Notes: generated by a model from the sequence alone, not told the origin. Shown: positions 51,701-62,261, counted from the stretch's first letter. The stretch: 64,000 bases of DNA from Rhynchopus sp. YZ270_cl-10 (GCA_964035575.1 OZ037849.1:1240001-1304000); one strand, 5' to 3'. A program made the numbers and translations.

Positions 51701-54583
51701 TTTTCAACTTACCTTCCTTCACCCCCCTGTAAGGGTAACCGTAGGTGAAGTAAGGTATAGTATTGAAATCGATGTGGGGGGGGAGTAAAGGGTCAATTTT
51801 ACAAAACCAGATTTTGAGGAAAATTTTAGCCAAAAATGGGCCCCACGTATAAGGAACCGGGCTCATATTTCTCAAAATTTAAGTGGTCAATAAATTGTCC
51901 AATTTTCGAGATTGACCCCACCACTGCACGGGCGGAGCCCAAAAATGCAAATAAGGACCCTTTTTCAACTTACCTTCCTTCACCCCCCTGTAAGGGCGAC
52001 CGTAGGTGAAGTAAGGTATAGTATTGAAATCGATGTGGGGGGGAGTAAAGGGTCAATTTTACAAAACCAGATTTTGAGGAAAATTTTAGCCAAAAATGGG
52101 CCCCACGTATAAGGAACCGGGCTCATATTTCTCAAAATTTAAGTGGTCAATAAATTGTCCAATTTTCGAGATTGACCCCACCACTGCACGGGCGGAGCCC
52201 AAAAATGCAAATAAGGACCCTTTTTCAACTTACCTTCCTTCACCCCCCTGTAAGGGCGACCGTAGGTGAAGTAAGGTATAGTATTGAAATCGATGTGGGG
52301 GGGGAGTAAAGGGTCAATTTTACAAAACCAGATTTTGAGGAAAATTTTAGCCAAAAATGGGCCCCACGTATAAGGAACCGGGCTCATATTTCTCAAAATT
52401 TAAGTGGTCAATAAATTGTCCAATTTTCGAGATTGACCCCACCACTGCACGGGCGGAGCCCAAAAATGCAAATAAGGACCCTTTTTCAACTTACCTTCCT
52501 TCACCCCCCTGTAAGGGCGACCGTAGGTGAAGTAAGGTATAGTATTGAAATCGATGTGGGGGGGAGTAAAGGGTCAATTTTACAAAACCAGATTTTGAGG
52601 AAAATTTTAGCCAAAATGGGCCCCACGTATAAGGAACCGGGCTCATATTTCTCAAAATTTAAGTGGTCAATAAATTGTCCAATTTTCGAGATTGACCCCA
52701 CCACTGCACGGGCGGAGCCCAAAAATGCAAATAAGGACCCTTTTCAACTTACCTTCCTTCACCCCCCTGTAAGGGCGACCGTAGGTGAAGTAAGGTATAG
52801 TATTGAAATCGATGTGGGGGGGGAGTAAAGGGTCAATTTTACAAAACCAGATTTTGAGGAAAATTTTAGCCAAAAATGGGCCCCACGTATAAGGAACCGG
52901 GCTCATATTTCTCAAAATTTAAGTGGTCAATAAATTGTCCAATTTTCGAGATTGACCCCACCACTGCACGGGCGGAGCCCAAAAATGCAAATAAGGACCC
53001 TTTTTAATTTTCAACTTACCTTCCTTCACCCCCCTGTAAGGGCGACCGTAGGTGAAGTAAGGTATAGTATTGAAATCGATGTGGGGGGGGAGTAAAGGGT
53101 CAATTTTACAAAACCAGATTTTGAGGAAAATTTTAGCCAAAAATGGGCCCCACGTATAAGGAACCGGGCTCATATTTCTCAAAATTTAAGTGGTCAATAA
53201 ATTGTCCAATTTTCGAGATTGACCCCACCACTGCACGGGCGGAGCCCAAAAATGCAAATAAGGACCCTTTTTCAACTTACCTTCCTTCACCCCCCTGTAA
53301 GGGCGACCGTAGGTGAAGTAAGGTATAGTATTGAAATCGATGTGGGGGGGAGTAAAGGGTCAATTTTACAAAACCAGATTTTGAGGAAAATTTTAGCCAA
53401 AATGGGCCCCACGTATAAGGAACCGGGCTCATATTTCTCAAAATTTAAGTGGTCAATAAATTGTCCAATTTTCGAGATTGACCCCACCACTGCACGGGCG
53501 GAGCCCAAAAATGCAAATAAGGACCCTTTTCAACTTACCTTCCTTCACCCCCCTGTAAGGGCGACCGTAGGTGAAGTAAGGTATAGTATTGAAATCGATG
53601 TGGGGGGGGAGTAAAGGGTCAATTTTACAAAACCAGATTTTGAGGAAAATTTTAGCCAAAAATGGGCCCCACGTATAAGGAACCGGGCTCATATTTCTCA
53701 AAATTTAAGTGGTCAATAAATTGTCCAATTTTCGAGATTGACCCCACCACTGCACGGGCGGAGCCCAAAAATGCAAATAAGGACCCTTTTTAATTTTCAA
53801 CTTACCTTCCTTCACCCCCCTGTAAGGGCGACCGTAGGTGAAGTAAGGTATAGTATTGAAATCGATGTGGGGGGGGAGTAAAGGGTCAATTTTACAAAAC
53901 CAGATTTTGAGGAAAATTTTAGCCAAAATGGGCCCCACGTATAAGGAACCGGGCTCATATTTCTCAAAATTTAAGTGGTCAATAAATTGTCCAATTTTCG
54001 AGATTGACCCCACCACTGCACGGGCGGAGCCCAAAAATGCAAATAAGGACCCTTTTCAACTTACCTTCCTTCACCCCCCTGTAAGGGCGACCGTAGGTGA
54101 AGTAAGGTATAGTATTGAAATCGATGTGGGGGGGGAGTAAAGGGTCAATTTTACAAAACCAGATTTTGAGGAAAATTTTAGCCAAAAATGGGCCCCACGT
54201 ATAAGGAACCGGGCTCATATTTCTCAAAATTTAAGTGGTCAATAAATTGTCCAATTTTCGAGATTGACCCCACCACTGCACGGGCGGAGCCCAAAAATGC
54301 AAATAAGGACCCTTTTTAATTTTCAACTTACCTTCCTTCACCCCCCTGTAAGGGCGACCGTAGGTGAAGTAAGGTATAGTATTGAAATCGATGTGGGGGG
54401 GGAGTAAAGGGTCAATTTTACAAAACCAGATTTTGAGGAAAATTTTAGCCAAAAATGGGCCCCACGTATAAGGAACCGGGCTCATATTTCTCAAAATTTA
54501 AGTGGTCAATAAATTGTCCAATTTTCGAGATTGACCCCACCACTGCACGGGCGGAGCCCAAAAATGCAAATAAGGACCCTTTT
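51701..54583. repeat. 261-bp satellite, array 2 (eleven units) with higher-order pattern
   Basis: Eleven units, beginning near 51707, 51966, 52226, 52486, 52744, 53009, 53272, 53531, 53797, 54056 and 54322. The first carries GTAAGGGTAACCG as in array 1; all others carry GTAAGGGCGACCG. Variants at the unit joints (TTTTCAACTT, TTTTTCAACTT, TTTTTAATTTTCAACTT) and AAAATGGGCC versus AAAAATGGGCC recur in a set order, giving a three-unit period of 786 bp (52433 matches 53219). Confidence 0.95.
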
Positions 54584-55135
54584 TAATTTGTTCTCTTGAA
54601 ATGTGTAATTTCATGTTTTCGCGAAAAAAATAACAACTGATCCTACAAGGGTTGAAGGAAGGTGGTTGAAAACAACAATAACAACAAGGACAAGTAATTG
54701 CTAAGAAAAAACGGGGTGTGCTGTGGAAAACTCCGCGCGATTTTCGAAACCACCGTAGCATCCTGGTGATTTGCTGGAGGTGCTGATGCGCCTGGTGTGA
54801 TCGATGTGTTGTAGTCTGTGCATTCTGTGTTCCTTCCGCACTGCTCCAACGACGACGACAATGTGGGGAGCCTGTGGACAAAAACGAGCTGGAACACGCC
54901 GAGCCTGCGGAGCCGACGTCCAACAACGCGATCGAGCACATGGTGCTGGACGAAGAGGAGAGCCCCACTGTTTGAACGTTCAGATGCTGGCGTCCCAGTG
55001 GGTCTGGCAGAAGAGCGTTAGCATACTTGCAGAAGAGCAGAATGCTGGGCGTGTTGTAGATTATTTCTACAGGATGGAGTTCCACATCACACCCCGTTTT
55101 TTTTCCGATAGCAATTACTTGTTTTTTTTTGGGGA
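54584..55135. repeat. Duplicated block downstream of satellite array 2
   Basis: Second copy of 40168-40735. The satellite and this block thus form one larger duplicated unit. Confidence 0.85.
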
Positions 55136-55225
55136 AATCATGTCCCATACTCTCCTACTCCCTCCCCTAATCGGTGTGGCAGTTGCTCTCTTTTTCCACA
55201 CCACACCACAACAGGCGACACAGTC

Positions 55226-56134
55226 ATGCGCATTGCATCCATCATCCTCCTGCTCATCTCTCAGCAGCAGATTCACGCAACATGGTCACCTCCAACACCA
55301 GTCACTGATTTTTGGACTGCCACGCCGACATACTCTCCGCCCACAGAACACCCGATGGACTGCATCAAGATTACAGGAAACACTTTGACATACAAATACA
55401 GCGACACAGCCCACAGTTGTTGGAGCTTTACGCCTGCCTATCCAGGGAAGGTGTGGTTCACTTTGGTGCGCAGTCCGTCCAGTATGGCTGACATGTACGT
55501 CATGAATGCGGACCACTCTTCCTACAGATATCTGTATCCAAGAGTGGGAGAGAGGGTGGGGGTCTACAACAGCAACGGCGGGGAGATGTACATCAGCTTC
55601 GACCCAATCGGCGGCCTGGCGGGGAAAGGGAGTATCGCGACTGTTGGCAGTTTCGAGCTTACGTGGATGGTGGGTGAAACGTTTGCCCCTCCCACACGAG
55701 CCCCACCTACATCACGACCCACAGCATACCCGTACAAAACACTCACCCCAATATCCCTCAGTCCTGCAGAGACTCGACACACCCAAGCAGGACGGACGAT
55801 GTCCCCTTACCGTTGGACACAGCCACCTCCACCCACCCCATACTGGACCTGGTCGCCCTACCCCCCATCCGGGGGGAGGTCAGGATGGAGTGGTTCCAGT
55901 GGGGGTGGCAGTGACAGACACACGGGGGTGTCTCCACTCTTGATTGTAGGATCGATAGTGGGCGGGCTGCTGCTGGTCGGTGGCCTGGTGGCGGCAGTGG
56001 TGATCTCACAGAGTAAGGGGAGCGCTGCTGATCCTGCAGTGGGGACGGGGAATGTGTTCGGTGACACTGCAGGGCAAGATGTGGTTTTGAACGAGTGTGC
56101 AGAAGAGATGGGTGCGTGGGTGGCGATGGACTGA
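55226..56134 (+). CDS. Surface-protein family member 7: single alpha module
   Basis: 302 residues: a signal peptide, a short linker, one alpha CUB-like module (about 45-155, with a longer final strand region containing GGLAGKGSIATVGSFELTW), a Pro/Thr stalk, a membrane span near 236-260 and the constant tail with a five-residue deletion before NVFGDTAG. Only about 30 bp of the conserved upstream sequence remains (CCACACCACAACAGGCGACA), so the acceptor-like site present in other members is absent. The gene may depend on other signals or may be silent. Confidence 0.82.
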   Translation: MRIASIILLLISQQQIHATWSPPTPVTDFWTATPTYSPPTEHPMDCIKITGNTLTYKYSDTAHSCWSFTPAYPGKVWFTLVRSPSSMADMYVMNADHSSYRYLYPRVGERVGVYNSNGGEMYISFDPIGGLAGKGSIATVGSFELTWMVGETFAPPTRAPPTSRPTAYPYKTLTPISLSPAETRHTQAGRTMSPYRWTQPPPPTPYWTWSPYPPSGGRSGWSGSSGGGSDRHTGVSPLLIVGSIVGGLLLVGGLVAAVVISQSKGSAADPAVGTGNVFGDTAGQDVVLNECAEEMGAWVAMD

Positions 56135-57480
56135 CACCACGGGTGGCAGGAAGCTAGCCAAGAGACAACCTGCCCGGGTCTGCACTCCATGAAAGTCTTT
56201 GAGCATGCGACCAGCGTTTCTATTTTTACCTAACACATAGTATTTGCTACAAACTATCATAGTATTTGACAAAATGCTCGATACCCTCGTGAAAGGTCGT
56301 GCGTTCTGCGTATCCACCCCGCTTGTTTCCCCCTCTCTTTTCTCCCCTGTGCTCCACGACTCCCCAGGAGCTGTCTTCTGTTGACTGTGTTTTGTTTTTG
56401 TTTCGTTCAGAATTTTTTCTTGCGTAGTAAGTAAGAGAAAACCGAATGAAGTGGAAACGTAGCGGAAACGATAGTGGGAATGCAACAATTTTTTTTCTCA
56501 TAATGTTTTATCCTCCCCACAATATATCATGCGCAGAGAAACACTTTTTTGTTTTTTTTACACAGCGCGTCCGTTGTTTCTCAACGTCACCTTATTTCAA
56601 CATTATCCCCGTTTCACATTATCTGTTTTCCATGGAAACACATGTTAAAGACAGAGGTCACAATTAACTGGATGGGCGATTGAGCGTATCTAGCTAGCTA
56701 CAGCCAAAGAAAATACAAAAAAAAAATGAATAAATACCCCAACTGCGAACTGTGCTCGCAACGTTTTGTTCCCCCTTACCCTCCCCCCTTCTCCCCAAGG
56801 GAGAGTGTAATGTGGCCTTTGGCTAGAGTTTTTGTTTACTGTTTTGATCAATAAAGAATACCAGGACAAACGTCCCGATGTATTGCAATGTGGGAACAGG
56901 AAAACGGAATTCTGACAATAAAGTAAAGCGGTTTCCCCCCCCTCACCTTTTTGCCGCTTTTACCTTCCACCCTCCCACGCTTTCCCCATCTGCTCTCCTT
57001 TCAGTGTCCTGATGTTGCTCTCTCATGAGACATCTGTTCGTTCACCGCTCTTTGCAGCGATCTTCTGTTTCTTAGCGAATCGAGCTGTGTCGCCGCGGCG
57101 CTGTGCCCCCCAAGGCATTCAGGCCAGTTTGCCTACAGCACCCTATCTCTATAGTATGATTGGTGTCGCTGAAGGGGGGTGCTATTTTGGGGTCGTCGGC
57201 CACACCATCACATGCAAATGATAGTTTCTGGATTAGCTGAACGTTTTGAATGAACCTCATTTACAAGTGCCGCAACCAGAAAACTTTTCCAGGAACCATG
57301 TGTCTTTTATGCGGCTGTCAAATGCATCAAAAATACATATTTTCACCTCTCTCGACGGTCCCACAGGAGGCTTCTTCTTTTACGTATTGGCCTTTTTGTT
57401 GATGCATGACATCTCTAATAATCTCCCCTTTCCGCTGCACCCGACACAACAGGCATCATTACACAGGGTGGGTAGGGAGT
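56135..57480. other. Intergenic region before cyclase-family gene E
   Basis: Contains the family 3' flank, dispersed repeat copy 3 (about 56260-56370), a degenerate AATAAA-containing segment like the surface-gene flanks (about 56845-56930), and unique sequence. No gene supported; short frames near 57012 lack recognisable content. Confidence 0.5.
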
Positions 57481-59268
57481 ATGAAGTGTCTCAATGGCGT
57501 GCTCTCCTTGGACGGGACGCTTAGTACCAAAATGCGGGAGCTGCGCACGAACTTCTTTATCTTTGCCTGTGTGGGTCTGGTCGTCTCGGTTGGTACCTGG
57601 TTCGCTACGTTCCCCGCACAGATGTCGCAGCCCTTGTCTTGGATAGGCTCAGTGGTGATCCAGCTTGCCCTCAGCGCTGGCATGTGTGCAGTGCTGTGCA
57701 GGGTGCCCCTTACCACAGGGCTTGTGGTGGTCACGTTGTACGTGGCCACGTCAGGTGTGCTCATGTTGGACTTCAATGGGCGAGTCATCAGCATGAGCTT
57801 CTGGCCATCCCTCGTGCTTGTCATCGATATGCTGCTTGTGATGCAAGTGCCCACACGGTACAGTCTGGGTCTTGTGTGTGTCATAGTCATGTGGTTGTTT
57901 TTGCTTGGTGTTGAGGAGAGCTTCAGGTTTGGTCTGTTCGACATCCCCGGGTTGGCGCCGCAGGAGGGAAAGTATGGCCGGTTGTATTACTTGGAGAAGT
58001 CCATCTGTGAGAAGCCGCCCTGTCGAAAACCCTTCCCTTCTGCTGTCATGCTTTCATCTGTCGGTGTGTTTGTGATTGACTTTCTTGTGACACGCGGTTT
58101 CGCACACGAGGTGCTGAAAGAGCAGGCATCAATGGAGCGGACGATCAACACTGTGCAGGAGATTGCCTCGCTCCTGGCAAGGTACGACGTGGAGAAGGTG
58201 GCGGAGCTGCTGGAGGAGCATGAACATGAGCTGCCTGTGGGGATGACGGTAGCACTGCGTGCGTTGGAGAAGAACCTGCGGTCGTACAAAGCGTACCTCC
58301 CACAGACGTGTCTGCTTGGGGATGAAGCAGTTTATGAAGACAACGAAGAAGAGTGTAGTGTCACTATTAATTCCGACCCATCTAAGTTGTCACATTGCTC
58401 AAGTGGAAGCCTGCCTGCCCCCCTTAAATGCGCTCGTTACATCACCTTTGTGCTCACGTCTGTGAAGGCGACTCTGCTGACGGTGAACATCAAAGACACG
58501 TTGCGTCTGGTGGAGCAGGACAGTGCACACTTCTCCTCTTTCTTCACAACTCTTCTTCTGAAGACGTTGAAGGCAACAGAGTCATACCGTGGGATGGTGG
58601 ACGTGTTTGTCGGTGACAGGGTGCACTGCTCGTTCAACACGTTAAGGCAGTGTGTAAACCACGCCACCTCAGCACTTCACACAGCAACGATGCTCTTGCA
58701 GGACTCCAAGCTGTCGCAGGTGAACATCGGTGTTGCGACTGGGAAGGTGCTGCGTGGTGACATGGGGTGTGAAGTGATGCGCCGCTTCAGCATGGTGGGC
58801 ACACTTGTGCGTGACGTGCATGGAATGGAACGTGCAGGACGTATCCTTGGCTGCGACGTGCTCTGCAACCGCCTCTGCTTCAGCGATGCTGAGTGCGAAC
58901 ACGAGATGCGCCTGATTCCGTGCAAGGTGGAAGTGTCTGCAACCTCTGACACACCTGAAGTGGTTGCCGAGCTTCTGCCTGACCTGGCAGCTTCAGGACA
59001 CCCCGTTGAAGAATGGATGTACCAGATCGGGAAGAACAGTGAGTGGGAGAACTACAACATAACAGTGCGGAAGTACCTGAAAGGCGATGTGTCTGCAGCA
59101 GCGGTTGAAGAGGCTGCACAGGGTTGTCCTTGTGAACGGAGCCCTTTGAACGTGCATCCCTCGACAGTCAAAGGCGGGCTTCTGAGTGTGGCCTTGGCGA
59201 CCCCGCTGAGGGAGGATACGGCTCTTGCGCAGTTCGAAGAATCTTTTCAAGACGGACGCAAACAGTAG
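57481..59268 (+). CDS. Cyclase-family membrane protein E with degenerate cyclase domain only
   Basis: 595 residues starting MKCLNGVLSLDGTLSTK. Six hydrophobic helices, EESFRFGLFDIPG and the Cys-pair loop match adenylate cyclases A-D, and the linker ends in RSYKAYLPQTC. Instead of the active domain, a variable acidic/Ser segment (about 280-318) leads into one cyclase-like domain (about 320-500) that resembles domain 2 of copies A-D. At the FTDI position it has LTSV (first metal Asp lost), it keeps GDRVH at the second, and the TVNVAARLE region reads LVRDVHGME, losing the Asn and Arg. Catalysis is therefore unlikely. A role as a regulatory partner of the active cyclases, or as a receptor with another output, is an inference. 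Confidence 0.85.
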   Translation: MKCLNGVLSLDGTLSTKMRELRTNFFIFACVGLVVSVGTWFATFPAQMSQPLSWIGSVVIQLALSAGMCAVLCRVPLTTGLVVVTLYVATSGVLMLDFNGRVISMSFWPSLVLVIDMLLVMQVPTRYSLGLVCVIVMWLFLLGVEESFRFGLFDIPGLAPQEGKYGRLYYLEKSICEKPPCRKPFPSAVMLSSVGVFVIDFLVTRGFAHEVLKEQASMERTINTVQEIASLLARYDVEKVAELLEEHEHELPVGMTVALRALEKNLRSYKAYLPQTCLLGDEAVYEDNEEECSVTINSDPSKLSHCSSGSLPAPLKCARYITFVLTSVKATLLTVNIKDTLRLVEQDSAHFSSFFTTLLLKTLKATESYRGMVDVFVGDRVHCSFNTLRQCVNHATSALHTATMLLQDSKLSQVNIGVATGKVLRGDMGCEVMRRFSMVGTLVRDVHGMERAGRILGCDVLCNRLCFSDAECEHEMRLIPCKVEVSATSDTPEVVAELLPDLAASGHPVEEWMYQIGKNSEWENYNITVRKYLKGDVSAAAVEEAAQGCPCERSPLNVHPSTVKGGLLSVALATPLREDTALAQFEESFQDGRKQ

Positions 59269-59874
59269 ATATTGTGAAGGCAGGAAGCCAGCTGCTGGAG
59301 GTGCATGCTTTGATTCTGAGGTTCAACACTAGTGTTGTGTAGCTTCCATCTACGCGAACAACAGTGGCGTGTTCAAGACGCGTTTTGTCGATTTCTCTTT
59401 TCTTTACAAGGATGCTGTGCAAGGATGCTGTAGCATTGTTAAATAATGTTTTCGTTATACGATTGAGTCATCACTTGAAAGTGCACTGCTCTGTGGTGCG
59501 ATGACACCACGCAGTGCGAGTGTTTGTAGTTGCGTCTCTGTCGTCTTCTCTTTTATTCCGTTGGTACCTGCTTCCGCAGGCTACCCTTTCAATTAATATT
59601 TCTGGCACTGAAGAATTTCTATACACAACATTCTTTTGAAAGCTCATTACTGGCACTCCTTTGGCCCTTGCATCCTTTGTCGTGCTCACAACTCCAAAAG
59701 CGTGCGCGCCACGAACTCCGGGCTCACCTATATCTATGTATCAACAGGTCACCTACTTTGTGTGCTTCAATTTCTGAAAGCCGGGATATAAGTAGGGATG
59801 TCACAGATGTGCACGACTTCGCGAACAAAGACACACCACACATAACAGTCCACTACACAGGGTGAGGGGGCAGC
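59269..59874. other. Intergenic region between E and F
   Basis: Bases 59269-59625 are repeated after gene F (61681-62003), showing that E and F come from a tandem duplication. It contains the perfect palindrome CAACACTAGTGTTG at 59324-59337. No other gene. Confidence 0.7.
59324..59337. other. Palindrome 3' of gene E
   Basis: CAACACTAGTGTTG, 56 bp after the stop codon, repeated at 61736-61749 after gene F. It could be an RNA 3' processing or termination element; function unknown. Confidence 0.4.
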
Positions 59875-61680
59875 ATGAAGTGTCTCCATGGTGTGCTGTC
59901 CTTGGATGGCACACTGGACAAGAAGGGGACGGAGCTGCGTACACACTTCTTTGTCTTCGTCTGTGCTGGTCTGGTCTCCTCAATTTTGACCTTCATCGGC
60001 ACGTTGCCCGCGGAGCTTTCCTACCCCGTAGCTTTGATTGGGACTGCGCTGGTTGTGCTTGCCCTCAGCGCTGGCATATGTGCAGTGTTGTGCAGGGTGC
60101 CCCTTACCACAAGGTTGGTGGTGGGCACGTTGTACATAACCACCAGTGGTGTTTTCCTATGGGACTTAAACGGACGAGTGATCGGCATGACTTTCTGGCC
60201 CACCCTAGTCCTAGCTGTCGATATGTTGCTTGTGATGCAGGTGCCCACACGGTACAGTCTGGGTCTTGTGTGTGTCATAGTCATGTGGTTGTTTTTGCTT
60301 GGTGTTGAGGAGAGCTTCAGGTTTGGTCTGTTCGACATACCAGGGTTGCCCAAGCAGGAGGGCGAGCACGGCAGGGTCGCTATGATGAATCGGTATATTA
60401 ACTGTGATGCGATTCCATGCGCAAGGTCCTTCCCTTCTCCCGTCATGCTGTCATCTGTCGGTGTGTTTATGATTGACTTCATCGTGACACGTGGTTTCGC
60501 ACGCCAAGTACTGAAGGAGCAGGCATCAATGGAGCGGACGATCAACACTGTGCAGGAGATTGCCTCACTCCTGGCAAGGTACGACGTGGAGAAGGTGGCG
60601 GAGCTGCTGGAGGAGCATGAACATGAGCTGCCTGTGGGGATGACGGTAGCACTGCGTGCGTTGGAGAAGAACCTGCGGTCGTACAAAGCGTACCTGCCAC
60701 AGACGTGCTTTGTTTCTGAAGACAGCGAAGTTGAGTGCACCGATGACGTCCCCTCAGAGGATGACTGTGCAGAGCGAACAGCATCTTCTGAGAGTAGTTC
60801 CACAAATGCAAGCTTAACAGCAAATGCTCGACACACTACTTTGGTGCTCACGTCTGTGAAGGCGACTCTGCTGACGGTGAACATCAAAGACACGTTGCGT
60901 CTGGTGGAGCAGGACAGTGCACACTTCTCCTCCTTCTTCACAACTCTTCTTCTGAAGACGTTGAAGGCAACAGATGCACACCGTGGGATGGTGGACGTGT
61001 TTGTTGGTGACAGGGTGCACTGCTCGTTCAACACGTCAAGGCAGTGTGTAAACCACGCCACCTCAGCACTGCACACAGCAACGATGCTGTTCAGGGGGTT
61101 GAAGCTGTCGCAGGTGAACATCGGTGTTGCAACTGGGAAGGTGCTGCGTGGTGACATGGGGTGTGCTGTGATGCGCCGCTTCAGCATGGTGGGCACACTT
61201 GTGCGTGGCGTGCATGGGATGGAACGTGCAGGACGTATCCTTGGCTGCGACGTGCTCTGCAACCGCCTCTGCTTCAGCGACGCTGAGTGCGAACACGAGA
61301 TGCGCCTGATTCCGTGCAAGGTGGAAGTGTCTGCAACCTCTGACACACCTGAAGTGGTTGCCGAGCTTCTGCTTGACATGGACGAACTGCTGAACATGGC
61401 TGCCTCAGGACACCCCGTTGAGGAATGGATGTACCAGATCGGGAAGAACAGTGAGTGGGAGAACTACAACACAGCAGTGCGGAAGTACCTGAAAGGTGAC
61501 GTGCCCGCTGCAGTGGTTGAAGACGCTGGACAGGGTTGTCCTTGTGAACGGAGCCCTTTGAACGTGCATCCCTCGACAGTCAAGGGCGGGCTTCTGAGTG
61601 TGGCCTTGGCGACCCCGCTGAGGGAGGAGACGGCTCTTGCGCAGTTCGAAGAATCTTTTCAAGACGGACGCAAACAGTAG
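59875..61680 (+). CDS. Cyclase-family membrane protein F with degenerate cyclase domain only
   Basis: 601 residues starting MKCLHGVLSLDGTLDKK, with the same architecture as E: six helices, EESFRFGLFDIPG, a linker ending RSYKAYLPQTC, a variable segment, and one degenerate cyclase-like domain with LTSV and GDRVH. The C-terminal domain is nearly identical to E, whereas the membrane half and the acidic/Ser segment (about 282-320) differ clearly. F has a few extra residues (LLDMDELLNMAASG) where E has LLPDLAASG. As in E, the metal and transition-state residues needed for cAMP synthesis are not all present. Confidence 0.85.
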   Translation: MKCLHGVLSLDGTLDKKGTELRTHFFVFVCAGLVSSILTFIGTLPAELSYPVALIGTALVVLALSAGICAVLCRVPLTTRLVVGTLYITTSGVFLWDLNGRVIGMTFWPTLVLAVDMLLVMQVPTRYSLGLVCVIVMWLFLLGVEESFRFGLFDIPGLPKQEGEHGRVAMMNRYINCDAIPCARSFPSPVMLSSVGVFMIDFIVTRGFARQVLKEQASMERTINTVQEIASLLARYDVEKVAELLEEHEHELPVGMTVALRALEKNLRSYKAYLPQTCFVSEDSEVECTDDVPSEDDCAERTASSESSSTNASLTANARHTTLVLTSVKATLLTVNIKDTLRLVEQDSAHFSSFFTTLLLKTLKATDAHRGMVDVFVGDRVHCSFNTSRQCVNHATSALHTATMLFRGLKLSQVNIGVATGKVLRGDMGCAVMRRFSMVGTLVRGVHGMERAGRILGCDVLCNRLCFSDAECEHEMRLIPCKVEVSATSDTPEVVAELLLDMDELLNMAASGHPVEEWMYQIGKNSEWENYNTAVRKYLKGDVPAAVVEDAGQGCPCERSPLNVHPSTVKGGLLSVALATPLREETALAQFEESFQDGRKQ

Positions 61681-62003
61681 ATATTGTGAAGGCAGGAAGC
61701 CAGCTGCTGGAGGTGCATGCTTTATTTCTGAGGTTCAACACTAGTGTTGTGTAGCTTCCATCTACGCGAACAACAGTAGTGTTCAAGACGCGTTTGTTTT
61801 TGTATCGTTCTCTTTTCTTTGCAACATTGTTAAGTAATGGTTTCGTTATACGATTGAGTCATCACTTCAAAGTGCACTGCTCTGTGGTGCGATGACACCA
61901 CGAAATGCGAGTGTTTGTAGTTGCGTCTCTGTCGCCTTCTCTTTTTTTTGGTACCTGCTTCCGCAGGCTACCCTTTCAATTAATATTTCTGGCACTGACG
62001 AAT
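61681..62003 (+). repeat. Copy of the E-F intergenic region after gene F
   Basis: Collinear with 59269-59625, including the palindrome (61736-61749), with small deletions. It breaks off near 62003. Confidence 0.85.
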
Positions 62004-62027
62004 TTTTCGGACGAAATAAACCTGGGT

Positions 62028-62261
62028 ATGTACCAGATCGGGAAGAACAGTGAGTGGGAGAACTACAACACAACAGTGCGGAAGTACCTGAAAGGCGATG
62101 TGTCTGCGGCAGCGGTTGAAGAGGCTGCACAGGGTTGTCCTTGTGAACGGAGCCCTTTGAACGTGCATCCCTCGACAGTCAAGGGCGGGCTTCTGAGTGT
62201 GGCCTTGGCACGACCGTTGCGCGAGGATACTGTTCCGGGGCATCGTCAGGGAGAACGGTAG
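62028..62261 (+). pseudogene. C-terminal stub of a third E/F-type gene
   Basis: Matches the last about 75 codons of E and F (MYQIGKNSEWENYN, CPCERSPLNVHPSTVKGG) but ends differently (VALARPLREDTVPGHRQGER). The promoter-side sequence of F (to about 62003) is joined nearly directly to this 3' end, so the whole membrane half and most of the cyclase-like domain of a third tandem copy have been deleted. Confidence 0.8.

Noticed and set aside
39248-54494. Recurring 82-131-residue frames on both strands in the 261-bp satellite
   Set aside because: They repeat with the unit, cross unit borders and have no codon signal; they are explained by the satellite.
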